NCBI GenBank assembly: GCA_027922465.2
Contig: BQMF02000097.1
Coordinates: 682,001-746,000 of the forward strand
Length of the DNA stretch: 64,000 bases
Origin: Turritopsis dohrnii
Lineage: Eukaryota; Cnidaria; Hydrozoa; Anthoathecata; Oceaniidae
Direction of reading: 5' to 3'
The stretch's first letter is position 1, and each line of letters starts with the position of its first letter. The translations under genes were made by a program, and so were the position numbers. This document shows positions 1-12,400 of the stretch, piece by piece. The notes beneath the pieces were generated by a model. That model had not been told where the DNA came from. It was given only the letters and a program-made list of their open reading frames with translations, and did no database searches.

Positions 1-46
1 CAGTATATTCTCGAACAATCCAGTTATTTTTTGGCTACTTTTTTAG

Positions 47-265
47 CTTTTTAAAGGAGAAGAATGGGAGGATGTAACTGCAGAGTTGATGAGCGATGTG
101 GAGAGTGATGACGATGGTTACAAGTCTCATCGAACCATTCCGTGGAGGACACAAGATCTGAGCGACTTCGTAAGAAAGGAAGACGAAAGGAGAGGAGGAC
201 CTGTCCGATATGGACAACCATCAAACCGCAAACCATCTGCGAAAGTTCCAGAAAAAATATTTTGA
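47..265 (+). CDS. orphan acidic 3' exon, unrecognised protein
   Basis: An open frame runs from a possible splice acceptor (AG at 45-46, or AG at 55-56) to a TGA at 263-265. It encodes about 70 residues: an acidic start (WEDVTAELMSDVESDDD), then WRTQDLSDFV, then a basic tail ending KVPEKIF. The composition is too structured for random intergenic sequence, and it resembles the C-terminal exon of an uncharacterised protein type I associate with cnidarian repeats and genes. No ATG precedes it in the window, so any upstream exons lie outside. It could equally be a transposon-captured or dead exon. No function is assigned. Confidence 0.4.
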   Translation, partial: LFKGEEWEDVTAELMSDVESDDDGYKSHRTIPWRTQDLSDFVRKEDERRGGPVRYGQPSNRKPSAKVPEKIF

Positions 266-926
266 TAGGAGAACTCGTGTGTATCACAAGCTCCGTCAAT
301 CCGTCAATCCGTCTTGTTAAGCAGCTTGATTTGCACGGGTTCGATTGTAGACAGCTTGTACTTGTTTTATGTTTGGTTAAGAATAGATAAATGTAAACTA
401 ATTTAAAGTCACCATTTTTCATATTGGAAAAAACATGAAGTACTGTAAATGACTTATCTACTTATAATAATCCGCAATCGTGTGTAACACATTTAACTTG
501 GTAAGTGTGAAAAAAGACTGGGGACGAAATGTTTCTATGGAAAATTCAATACGGCATCTTTAGAAAGTGAGTAACTGAGTGTACTGTGTGCACATCCACG
601 ATTAGTATATGCTCCTCCGTTTTGTTATTTTTGGTTTCGCACTGAAAATCTGCCAAAAAACGTCAATGGAGAAGCGCAAGCAATGCAATGTTTTTCGTTC
701 GAAATTGGTTAACGATCATTTTGTAGCAGTAAAAACAAAAACAAAAAACTTCACGAACACGAAGATAGTTTTTTTTTAAAACGAAGATCTTTAATTTTAT
801 TGTTTTAGTCGTTTTCGGAGAAAGATCGTATCGTAAAGATTGAATTAACAAGTGTAAGTAAATTCACGGAAGAACTGAATCAAAAATCAAAGTTTTGAGA
901 CTGTTTTCGTCTTTTTCCATAATTCA
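266..926. other. no gene seen; one solo MITE end
   Basis: AT-rich sequence with no supported coding region. Bases 590-609 carry a CACATCCACGATTAGTATA-type end that also bounds the small inverted-repeat element at 9967-10103, so a fragment of that family lies here. Confidence 0.5.
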
Positions 927-1662
927 TTTTTGACTGTTTGGTAGGCTGGAACTATACTCATGATAATTTAATAACTTTTTCTATGTTTGCTTTCCGATAT
1001 GGATAAGAAATCAAGTTTGTGTTTTGTTTTATTTTGCTTTCCTTTTTTGTTTGTGTGTATGTGTAGCATTTTGTTTATTATGATATGGTTTTCATTGCTC
1101 ATGGAAATCTTCTTTTTTTTATATATATAGTTTAAAATAATTACGAAAGAGTTTAACAAGTCTAAATGCTTGAGTGTTTTGGTAAAGAACAGACTATTAA
1201 AATAACGAATGGTATCGAATCTTAGTGGATAAAGAAGCAACATTAGCAGGTATAATTCCGCATATCATTTACATGGCGTTTTTATTCTTCTTCATAACAT
1301 ATCTTTTCTTTTTTGACTGTTTGGTAGGCTGAAGCTAAACTCATGATCTTTTAATAAATATTCCCTGTTCCTACTCATATGTTTGCTTCAAGTTTGCGTT
1401 CGTTCTTTTAGTTTGCTTTTGTTTGTGCGTATATGTAGCTAAATATGTTTTTATGATAGGTTTATTATTAATAGAAATCTTCTTTTTTAGGTAAAATTAA
1501 TTATGAAAGAATATATAAATTCGACATTGTAATATGAAGGGTGTTTGGTAAAGAACTGACTAATGAAATAACGAATGCTATCGAATCTTATTGGAGTAAA
1601 GAAGCAACGTTAGCAGGTATAATTCCGTTTATCATTCATATTTCCTTTGGCGTTTTTATTTT
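927..1662. repeat. two-copy direct tandem duplication (~370 bp)
   Basis: Both copies start with TTTTTGACTGTTTGGTAGGC (about 927 and 1310). Both carry the same landmarks in order: a GTTTG-rich stretch, a TAGAAATCTTCTTTTTT block, GTAAAGAACTGACTA-like sequence, and GCAACRTTAGCAGGTATAATTCC. The copies are diverged. Copy 2 keeps an open stretch (FGKELTNEITNAIESYWSK) ending at a GTATAA that could be a splice donor. Copy 1 has stops in the same place. This may be a duplicated exon plus flanks, but no protein family is recognised. Confidence 0.6.
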
Positions 1663-2142
1663 TCACTACACGCCAAGGCAGCTTTGTTTACCACCCATTA
1701 TCATTAAAGACTGTAAGAACAAAATTCCCACCTATTGCCCTTTGCTATGCGCCATCTTAACCAACAAATACAGCAGCCACTTCATCCATCGTGACATGAG
1801 GTTTTTTTTGTGTCTGTGTCAAAATCTACATTTTATGTTTCGTAATCACCTCTTTCTCTTTTCACGATGAACTGAAATCTTACTACATTTTAATAATGAC
1901 GTTAGATTAAAAAATAGTGCCGCCTCTGCGTAGCCTTACGTCAAATATGTAGGAAAAAACGTTTAAAAAAAGTTAAATATTTCACTCCCTAAATTAGAAG
2001 TGGTATGCACAGCGCCGATTATGATAACTTTTTATTTCTATAAATGTTCGACACGGGTGTGAGCGATGCGTCGTTTTGAGAAATGCAACAGTAAAAAATT
2101 TTTACACGGGATACTAGTCATTAATAAACGGAAAAAACGGGA
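1663..2142. other. no gene seen
   Basis: No supported coding region or repeat boundary. Bases 2092-2125 (TTTTTACACGGGATACTAGTC) resemble 11468-11495, which suggests a small dispersed repeat fragment. Confidence 0.4.
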
Positions 2143-2412
2143 AAAAATCTGATATGAGGAGTTGATATGCAGAATTCCGGATTTAATATGCGAAGTTGAT
2201 ATGCGGATTTTCTCAAATCGATATGCGGAGTTATGCTGAAGGTATCCAAAGAATATGCGGAGATATAACAAGTATATGCGGAGTATATGCAAAGTCCGCA
2301 TACATCCGGATACAAAAGTGTCCGTATGCAAGATGAATATCTCCGCATACCAACTCCGCATACACTCCGCATAGTAAGGCATACATGTCCGTATGCAAAG
2401 ATATGCGGAAGC
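2143..2412. repeat. TATGCGGA repeat field switching orientation
   Basis: At least eight copies of a GATATGCGGAGTT-like unit lie in direct orientation between about 2150 and 2300. They are followed by copies in the opposite orientation (CTCCGCATA, GTCCGTATGC) to about 2412. The block could fold into a long imperfect hairpin. It directly precedes the Penelope-like coding fragment and may be that element's leader or an independent foldback repeat. Confidence 0.65.
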
Positions 2413-2486
2413 GTATAACACTGGATACTGGTAACGTCGGCGCAGTGAATCACAACCGAACCGTTATGGCTAATGACGACAACACC

Positions 2487-2942
2487 AATGACCATCGAAT
2501 GTGTAACTGTGTGAGAAAGGAGAGTTACCCCATGAATGGAAAGTGTCTATCCACAAACATTGTATACAAGGCAACACTAACATCGAATGATCCAAACTAC
2601 CAGGAAAAATCATACATAGGCTTAGCTGAGACAACATTCAAGAAACGACATGCAAACCACCAAAAATCATTTAAATACGAAAATTATGCCACTGAGATTG
2701 AACTAGCTAAAGAAATATGGAAAATGAAAAAGGCAAATCAAGCACCTCAACTGAGATGGGAAAGTATTCGTAAATGTATACTGTACAACCCAAGTAGCTA
2801 CAAGTGCAACCTATGTCTCAATGAAAAGTTAGAGATTGCTTTGTACGACAAAGATAATTTGCTCAACTCTAGATCGGAGCTCGTTTCTAAGTGCCGCCAT
2901 CTAAACAAGTATACGTTTAATAAATTTGACACTAAAGATTGA
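2487..2942 (+). pseudogene. Penelope-like element, GIY-YIG C-terminal fragment
   Basis: The open frame ends at a stop at 2940-2942. It reads through a CNC/C zinc-like motif (CNCVRKESYPMNGKC), then IVYKAT and SYIGLAETTFKKR, the GIY-YIG nuclease core, then NHQKSF, W, and a C-terminal block CNLCLNEKLEI followed by RSELVSKCRHLNKY. This order matches the endonuclease C-terminus of Penelope-like retroelements. The upstream reverse transcriptase is missing, so the copy is 5'-truncated. Downstream, about 2950-3060 looks like its 3' UTR (CTGACGATTGCGAGAGCATG). It sits just beyond the 3' end of the gene 1 exons and is probably an insertion rather than a host gene. Confidence 0.75.
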
Positions 2943-3405
2943 TTGAAAATCTACTGACGACGTCACATTGCAACTTGATGTCAAAGATACCATCACATTG
3001 TAAATTTTTATTCTCAACTGACGATTGCGAGAGCATGAAACTCTGAGTATTGAGAAAAACTGTGTTTTAATTATTTCTTCCGATAATTATAATATATATT
3101 TATGACCTTGTGTTTATGCGTATATTAAAAACAAACTTGTAGATCTTTGTTTTACCCATTTTGCTTGCTGTAGTTGAATATTCCCTCAACTTTTTGTTTG
3201 GCTTTGTCAATCAAAGTTGGATGAAATAAACTGATGAAACAACATTGATTATTGGGCCTTAATGTTAATTTCTATTAAAAAATTGGCTTTCGTCAACATA
3301 TTTTGTCAGTGATTGTAGTTGGCAAAAAAATGCTGTATTTTATGTATCTGAGTTGAGAGCGTTGATATAAACCATCGATGAGGACATAGGGAAGCAATAA
3401 AGTAC

Positions 3406-6400
3406 CTGTCGAATTGATTACTTTTGATGACGATAAATCGGTGGCAGTAGTCTGTGTTGTAGGTAAAACCTTTGGTATGTCGGTGTTACACAGGTCTGTG
3501 GAGCAACACCTTGCCTAATACAAAAACATAAATCCATTTTTACACATTTTGATTGGTTACCTTTCTTTCCAAACGATTGGCCATTTTTCTGGGATTTTTT
3601 TACTATGAAGATATGAAGTCATGCAAATAACACTAGTGGCAATTACATTTGTTTTGGCTAAAATATGGAAAACTGGCAAAAATATTCATTTTCGTCACTG
3701 CTGATAGTTTAAGCTATTTTGTGTTCTTCCAAAGATATGTTCATCGTTTTCATCTACCATGTAGATTAAATAAAAACAAAACAGAAAAAAATGTAATTTA
3801 CCAACCTGACACCTTTCGATAGAAAGAGTATCATTTGCCAAAGCCTGGAGAACCCCACATGTTTTATTACAATCTGACATAATGAGTGGACTACAGTCAT
3901 GCTCTGTAAACATAGTGGTTACACCAAATGCCTTTGCAGTCACTGATAATGTTAAACACACATTGGTTCCATTACATGCCACTTTCGTTCTGTTATAAGG
4001 AGTTTTTTCCCCCACCTGGGTTCCTTTGTAGCAGATTCTGGAATGATCTAAATGCAAGAGCACGGAAATGTATGGGTGAAAACAAGAAAAGAATACTTCT
4101 TTAAGTAACTTAGCAGTTCCTTTTCAGATTATAATATTTTCCTAGAAATGCAAACCTCGTCGACAGGGTTCATATATTTTTGAAGTAATAACTAGATGAC
4201 GATGATAAAAGGTGTAATAATTTAGATTTCAGATTAGTTGCAGAAAACAACGTATCTTAATTGGTTTTTTAATGGAAACTTTTAAATTCATTCGAACTCT
4301 GCAACCTTGAAATTTTTATGTTTTCATTATTGGAAAGACATACTATTCACGTGCTAAGAGATTTTAGCCTTTTCTTAACACTAGCCGACCCGGGCTATTT
4401 TGGTCTGGTGAAACCCCGGGCGGGGGCTCAAAGGGCCCCCACATTATAAATTCTAATTGAAATTTGCTATTATCTTGAAATTTGGTCCAGAATTAACTTG
4501 TACAAGTGCAAGTTACTTGCTGAAAAAAATTTGAATTTTCTTTTGTTTTCATGTGATGACGTCACTAAATATCCCAAGGATTATAAAAATTTTGCCGAAA
4601 AAGCTCAAAAATGGGTCTATTAGTAAAATTGAGACTGGGAAAGTTTGAAAAACCACTTTTAAGTTCTCTTTACAGTTTTTGTTCATCTATTCAACATACA
4701 AACTGAATATGCATAAGACAAGTATGATACTTTTACTAATAAGCTCTACATCATCATCATCATCATCATCATCACCGTCATTATCAACAAAGCGCAGAAT
4801 ATCTTCAATCGCTTCTTTTGCGATAAGCTTTCTTTTTGACATTATGTATATTTATATTTACTGAAAGAAAATGGAAATAAGTCAATAATATTGAAGGCAA
4901 TAATGCAAAAAGAGTAATAGAGTCAGAAAGGAACATATGATCAACTAATAAAAAGATGATTGACTTGATCCTCAACGTTAACGATGAAATTATATTGTGA
5001 AGTAATGCCCTCTTTGCAGAAAATTGAAGAATTATTTGAGAAAAAACCAACATCTCTCTTAGTTGGTCAACAAAATTGTCTTTGTAGGACAATTCTGACT
5101 CAAAGGATACCCTAATGTGAAATAAATTTCACATTGAACAAATATTTTGCGCAATAAAAAAGTGGACCGCTAACCCACTCAAAACAAAAATGCGACAATC
5201 GCTGTCAAGAAACACACCGCTATGGAAAAAATTTAAATATAGAGGAAAAAAATAAATGAATATCTGATCTGCCATAGAAATTGAGGAAAACTCATAAAAT
5301 TTTAGACCGATTGCTCAACCGGTTAAAGTACATCAGGCAAAAAGTCAGGGACGGGGGCCCAATGAGCCCCACCCGGGGAAGCTAGGGTTAAAAAGTCATG
5401 CTTAAATCAACAAATTCTAAGTGAAATTTCAACTCATTTTTGTGTGTTTACATGAATTTTTAATCTCAATATGAAACTTTACAACGGAGTGAAACTCTAT
5501 CTCGGTTTGATTATGTTAAATTTATGAAAGCATCATCAGCATCCACGCTTTTATTGCTCAAACTAATGGATATTAAACATAATGTACAATTTTAACTGGT
5601 CTAAACTAATTGAAACTTCACAATTGCCGACTGAAGATATTTCTGTTCCTCAATCAGAGAATAATAGTTGCATTTTAATGAATTCTCTGTCATATTGGGG
5701 ATAGTTTAATGACATCCAGGGACCTTTTCCTGATTTCTATTTAAATATGTTCACATTTTAAATATTTCATGTTGTTTTACTTACTCCACTTTGAACCGGA
5801 AATAATAGCTGAATACTATTTAGTATTGAAGATATTTAATTACAAAGACAATAGAACACACGTAAATGAGGCAAACTTTGAAAACTGGGTGTTAGAATGG
5901 CGTTTAACCAGAAACTCGAGAGAGTAATATTATTTATTAAAATATAATATCAATAAATGTATATTTGAAATAGTCACCACATTTTATAATATAAGAAAGA
6001 ATTCTGATATTCAGAATAACACAAGCTGAAGTTTATGCCAATTTACAAAAAGCCAAATAAAGCCAACTGAAATTTTTTTTATATATATATTTCCCCGTAG
6101 GTCGAAATATATGTTAAAACCAGCAGTTTCCTTCTCCTCCTTCTCCTTCTCCGTTCACTTTTATAGCCGTGGTTTAGTATTGAATTGTCGCCTAGCCGCC
6201 AAAGTAGATAAGAATAGAGGTTAGTCTACAGTGAAGTAGTACGCCATTTGTTTCAGTCAGTGCAGATGGGCAATAGAAGATTTATTTTTATTTTACATCC
6301 CGATGTAACATGATAATGTATACAGATATGTATATAATGATAGCCCAACTAAGACTGAACTGACACAAAACGCACATGTTGCACAGCCATAAAGGAAAGC

Positions 6401-9400
6401 GTTTATACGTGGAGAACAAGCAGTTCGACCAATTATGCTAATTCAAAGAGTACATTACAAAACAAGCAAGTAAACGTGATGTCGTATATGCGATAAGATG
6501 TTCAGAAAACCAACTACGTACAATATTTTTATACACAGGATTTAGGCAGGTAATAACTTGAAAGAATCTAGTTGAATGTGCTTCCCTGGCCTGGATAGGC
6601 TGGATACTATGGATTAATTTCATGATCACGTGTACTGTTTTGATATTGTATTATGATGTTTTCTTTTGTAAAAAGTACAGTATATAATATATATACTGTC
6701 AACTTTCCTTACACAAACAACATAAATCAAAACACAATGCAGCATAACAATCTGTAAATTAAATCAAACCAGAACACGAATATTTTCTGCTTCGTAGTGA
6801 TTTGGTTATGGATGTGTATTTTCACTACCAAAATCTGTTTGTTTTTTTTTATTTGGGATTTACGAAAGTCATTTTTATCACATAATAAATATATAAATGA
6901 GTGTGCACATATTTTTGTGACTGAGATGTTTATTTACTTGAATTTAATTTTATAAATTGTCACTTTAAGACCATCTACATTTAGAAAATAACTCTTGTCC
7001 TAATTTGAAATGCTACACAGTACAAATTTTGATTGTTTTTAATAGTTATTTGTTGTCTACCCCAAAGTATTTTTAATACGCAGACTGTAGTATTAAAATT
7101 AGGTTTGACAATTTTCTTTTCTTCTTTTGTAAACCTGTAAACAAATTTCATTGTATAATGTTGTAAAATAGTTTTATACGAGTTACGAAAAGCTGTGTTC
7201 TTTTGAATTACATTGCTTGCCGTGATATTACTGTGTAAAAGGATGTCAAGCTTCTGCAACAATAAAAACCATACATTTATTAGATGAATTTACCTTATAC
7301 ACATTGATGCATTTGTTGATATTCAGTTGTTTAAGGGGAAATATTAGTTGCATTTAGGTCTTCTAATTTTTAGCTTTGTCCATAATAACTTCTCATAACT
7401 CATAAGTTTTTTAACTTCTCAGCAAAAGTTATAAGAGAAACCATATCCTATGACCATGAATATCTTCATTTCATAAGTTCGAAATAAGTTCTTTTGTGGT
7501 ATAAATTGAATTCTACCCTGATTAGAATGGACAGCATTTCTATCTGTGTATCAGGTTAATGGTAGTTATACCACTTTTCTTATGGTTATCAAAAAACAAA
7601 ATAATTGATTAAACTTTTGGGGAAATATATAGTCGCGTTTTTGAGAATCTTCTTTAATATTAAAACATCGCAAAGTGCTTTTCGAAATTGTGAAAAGGAT
7701 AATAGAAATTCTTTTACCTGCCGAATGGGTTGTAACTGGTGTCAAGTTGCAATTATTCGTAGCACAACATTTACTCTAAAGTTAAAGTATAACTGTTCAA
7801 AAGGCCGCAAAGTCACCGACAAATACATGAAATATGCTAACAAATAACCAGTGATTGCTATTGTGTGAAATCACGTCATTCTCTGTGTTTCTGTAATTCA
7901 AAACCAACCAGTACATAAGATTAATTAGAAAAATCTATCAATACCGCAAATTTTTAATTTTTCAATTCACAGATTACCACAATATTTTACAGTGCCATTT
8001 CATACTGGGAAGACTGGAAAGTGAAAAACTTCCCCAACTAGCAGACAGAATTGCTTATGTCAATTCTTTGGAGCAGGCTCTTGTGATAGAAATTTAAAAA
8101 GTCAAAAAGTTCAAGAGTAATCCACAAAAAAAAACAGTGCTAAATCCAATTCTTTATTCTTTCTTTGCTAAGTAGCTATGCAAATTGTATGATTGCAAAG
8201 TAAGAAAAAAATAAATTTTATCCCATTTTGGCTAAATTATTTATTTCTTCATAAAAATACTCACCATCAAAATTTAAATATGGCTCATGCCTTCATCAGA
8301 GCTAAATGAAAATTTATGCGTTTCTCCTAGAAAGATCTTTTGCACTATTTACTTTTTAAATACTTTGGACAACTTATTATGAATATCAGGTAGTTCTCAC
8401 TATGCCCCCGCTATAGGCTTAGAATAAGGAGAACCAAGGATGTGCAAGTTTCACAATACAACGACAGGTGTTATCAAAAAGGACTACACAGATAATAAAT
8501 CAAACAAGATGCCCTTGTAGGCATAAGGATTTCTGCAAAATCAGCTGAAGTATGAAAAAAGAAAGGCTATGACATTCATGAAATTTAAGAAAGATTTAAT
8601 CCTTTCCGCAATACAAATTTCTGATCAGTACTCCCCAAAAATCTGGATAGAACATAATTGCCACTATGCAAAACTTTATATCAATAAACAACATTAAACT
8701 TGACTATATCTGAACGAACGACATAATGTTCTTTATTTCATTGGTACGAAATGATATTAAGGATTCAGTGAGTATGCATGTACGTTAATGTAAATGTTCC
8801 GAATTTATGAATTCAATATGTCTTGCCTGTCATCCTAATATAATTCCTAATTCACAAGCACAAAAAGGAAAGCGTAGATTTTAATGATACAAAATACATC
8901 TATATAAGCATTAATTATAACAAAAGAACATTAAATTTAAATCGATACTTTAAGATATCACAGTGATTACGTAAGTCTTTCAATGTATACGGTCAATCTT
9001 CTTAATTACGAAAAGACTTCCCAAACACAAAAAGTAAACAAAGATTTGGATTATGAAAAAATATGACCCAAACTTACCAAAACTAGCAAACATAACTGAA
9101 AGCAGAAATTTGTATTAAAAAAAGATGTCCACCATTTACTAAAATTTACTGACAGTAAAGATAAATTTCAGTTTGCTATCATAAATAGGAAGTCCCCATT
9201 CCTAATTCAAGACATTAATAACACAGCCAAGAACTACACAAGTAAATAAGCTAAAAAAGCAGCTAGAGAAACATCAAACATAAAATGATGCACAGGCAGG
9301 GTAGACTAGACATTCTTGCTGAGCTGAAGAGGAAACTGAGCTGAGCTGTACGTACCCAGAGCTTAAAAAGCTCTACAGCCCACACATGAAAGAAACAGTC

Positions 9401-12400
9401 TTTTGTATTTAGAAAGGCTTATAAGAATCCCAAACATTTTCCAATAAACAAAAGCATTCCTTTTTCACACACTGTTTTTACAAATCATTGTAAACTTTTT
9501 TTCAGAAAAGAATGAACACAGTAGAATCATTGTAAGATAAGTTATAAATTTTCTACCCTTTACTTTCGGGTTTTTTTAAATATATTCCACATTGATCAAT
9601 CAACTTTTGGAAATCTAAGTGGGTTTCTTCGGTACCACTGATAGAATACCATTATGCGAACAGCGTGCAAATGTAAAGCCGAAAAATACCCGGATGATCA
9701 CATGGCATGGCGAAAATCGAGCCAATAAGATCAGTTAATTAGCAGCCTTTAGCATGAGTGGCGCTTCATTCACCAATAAACATTGACACGCCATTTGTAT
9801 GAACCAATGAAATTCGAGAAACAAATATGCGCCGGTTTGGACAGTAAGATGAAAAAAAAAAAACAGAAAAACACGGACGATCGTAAAGTATTTCTTGCTT
9901 ACACAGAAATCCAATTAATGAAACAAGCATTATTCGTTTGTATTATAAAAAGGAAATAAATATCTATATACTAATCACGAGTGTGCATCCAGTTTTTAGT
10001 TTAGAGAGTGAATGTTTCGGGTCGTTTTTCACGGACAAAATCTTCTTAATCGTGGTCATATAGCGGCAGTTAGACCGCGCAAGACACATTCACGATTAGT
10101 ATAAGCGGAAACCCTCACAGCGCATTTGATCGTTCAAATGTTTTGATTGTTCGCAAGATCAAGAATCGATAGCGTTGACGTTCGTTTTCCAGCAAGTTTT
10201 CATTTGCTATTTTGAATAGGAGGTAATGAAACATACGAGAGTAAAAAATCTGATGACAACAAAGTTAGTGGCGAAAGTATTGCACGAAGATTTATTAATG
10301 TTTTTATAGTAAGTACGCTCTCTTGAACTTTTTTTGTTTGTTTTTTTTTTCTTATAATATAATAGGGTTTCTACATCATTACTTCTCCTTTAGGGAAGAC
10401 CAATAAAAACAATGAAATTTGAAGAAATGAATTTTAAATCATGACGTTCTGGATTAGTGAAGAACAATATTCTATATTGATATCCAACCTTAGCTTGGTA
10501 AAAAGAAAATCACTTGAACGTATTAATTTGTTTTGACACGTTTACGACTTACGAGTTTGGCTTTTCAAAATAGCAAAATAGCTTCTGTTTACCTTGGATC
10601 ATGGGTTCCAGTTACAGCCATTTTAATCTTTCTGTTGTTTTCATGTGCGCACAATTTATTTCTAGATCGTATCGTGAAAGGATTTAATATGAGTATTTTT
10701 TATGTCTTTCAGATCTTCAAGTAAAAAGATGTTTATGATGTGCAGTGTTGATAATGAACAGGTAAAATGCTTTATCTGGAATACCTACAGAGTTTTTAGT
10801 TAAAAGGGTGAGGAGTTTTTTCCATATTGACGTTACATTTTTTAATCACGGGGAACCATTGCATTGCATCGAATCGAATCGTACAAAGCGCTTTTCGGAA
10901 GATATCTCGAGAACTACATTTTGATGGTCCGCCCAACATTGGTGAACATAGGGCTGTGATGTTTGATCCCAGACATCTCGGTAACGGTTACTGTATTTTT
11001 CAGATCAGTTGGATGTACTTTCTCAACATCGTTCTGTGATTAAAATTTTTGTAGCCATTTTCTGAGACGTTATTATTTTAAAATCAAAGCATGTAGAATA
11101 ATTTACACAAGATCCAATTTATTTTTGAGAGTGCAAATCACGGATGCACAGTGCGTATTTTTTATTCTTCCAAGTAAAACGATTTTTTTGTTCTGCGCTC
11201 CAGTGTTGATTGCAAACTTGGAAAAATGTTTTATCTACGTTGTGTCTGTTTAAGTGGGTCTTTAAAATCAGGGGAACCATTGCATTGCCACCTAAATTAG
11301 AGTCGAAGTTATTTGTAAAACATCTTTAAAACCTCTAAGAAAATAACTGGTATTTTTATGGTCCGCGTTATGACTGCAACAATAATTCACTTTCTGTTTT
11401 TCATTTTGTAAATTAATTTTTCCACACCATTTTTGAGACGTCATTTTCTGAATTAAAATCCGTAAAAATTTTTTACACGGGTTACTAGTCTTCAATAATA
11501 ATGGTACATAAGAAATTCCGTTACACATTGTGATCTTAAAAAAAGACGTGTCCTATTAAATGCAATCAAGAGCCATATTAAAGTAAAAACCACTTTGATG
11601 ATGAATCCAACGAAATATAAAATACATGGAATGACCACGAGCCCGTTCGAGTGAAAAGTCTGAAACCATGTCTGATGTCGCGATTTTCAAAATGGCGGAT
11701 GCAATCGCAAAAATTGAGGTTTTTCTAGAAGAGATAATATGACCTTAATTATGAAATAAGGCCATATTCTGATTGGTCTGTTGTAGATTTTCACATTCAT
11801 ATGCATAAATTTATCTAATGATACCTTAAAAAATGTCTTGTAGGCCGTCTGTTAAAAAATAAAGGGGAAAACCCAGTCAAAAATGAAGTAATTTACTTCC
11901 CATTTTTTAATGAAAATACCTAGACAACGAAATAATACCGAGGTATGCCTGATGTTTTTTTAGAGTAATATTACAAAAAAATATTTGTTTGCAATGCTAT
12001 TTTTTGGTAATTCATTGCAGAAAATGACAGAACTTCATTTAAAATCACTTGTCATAATATGCAAACTTTGCACGAAATACTAGACAAAAACCATCAAAAC
12101 CCGAGCGAATTCAAGAAAAACAAGATGGAAAATTTGGAAAAAACTGCTGACGATATAAGTGATTAAGAAGAAATAGATTTTGACGAGGACATATGCAATT
12201 CTCAATATTGTGATCGTTATAAGTGATACTGTGATTATTATACTGATGAGTTTCCTTGCTAGGGCTAATTTTGTGTTTTGTGTTATTAAATTGGTCAGGA
12301 AGGAGATATGAGAGCTCTGCTACCTCTAAGCCAAGGACCTATATACATTATTATGGTGCATTACCTATGTATTCATTACATATGTTGATGTTATTTTTTG

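Noticed and set aside
1541..1870. 109-codon plus-strand gene
   Set aside because: Only its first 26 residues look ordered, and they lie in a tandem duplication whose other copy has stops; kept as a possible exon only.
4679..4864. poly-serine open frame
   Set aside because: Comes from the (ATC)n run inside a MITE.
7605..7847. plus-strand open frame of 80 codons
   Set aside because: It overlaps the minus-strand Ly6 closing exon at 7718-7775, which has the CC....CN motif and splice sites; the plus reading has no family resemblance.
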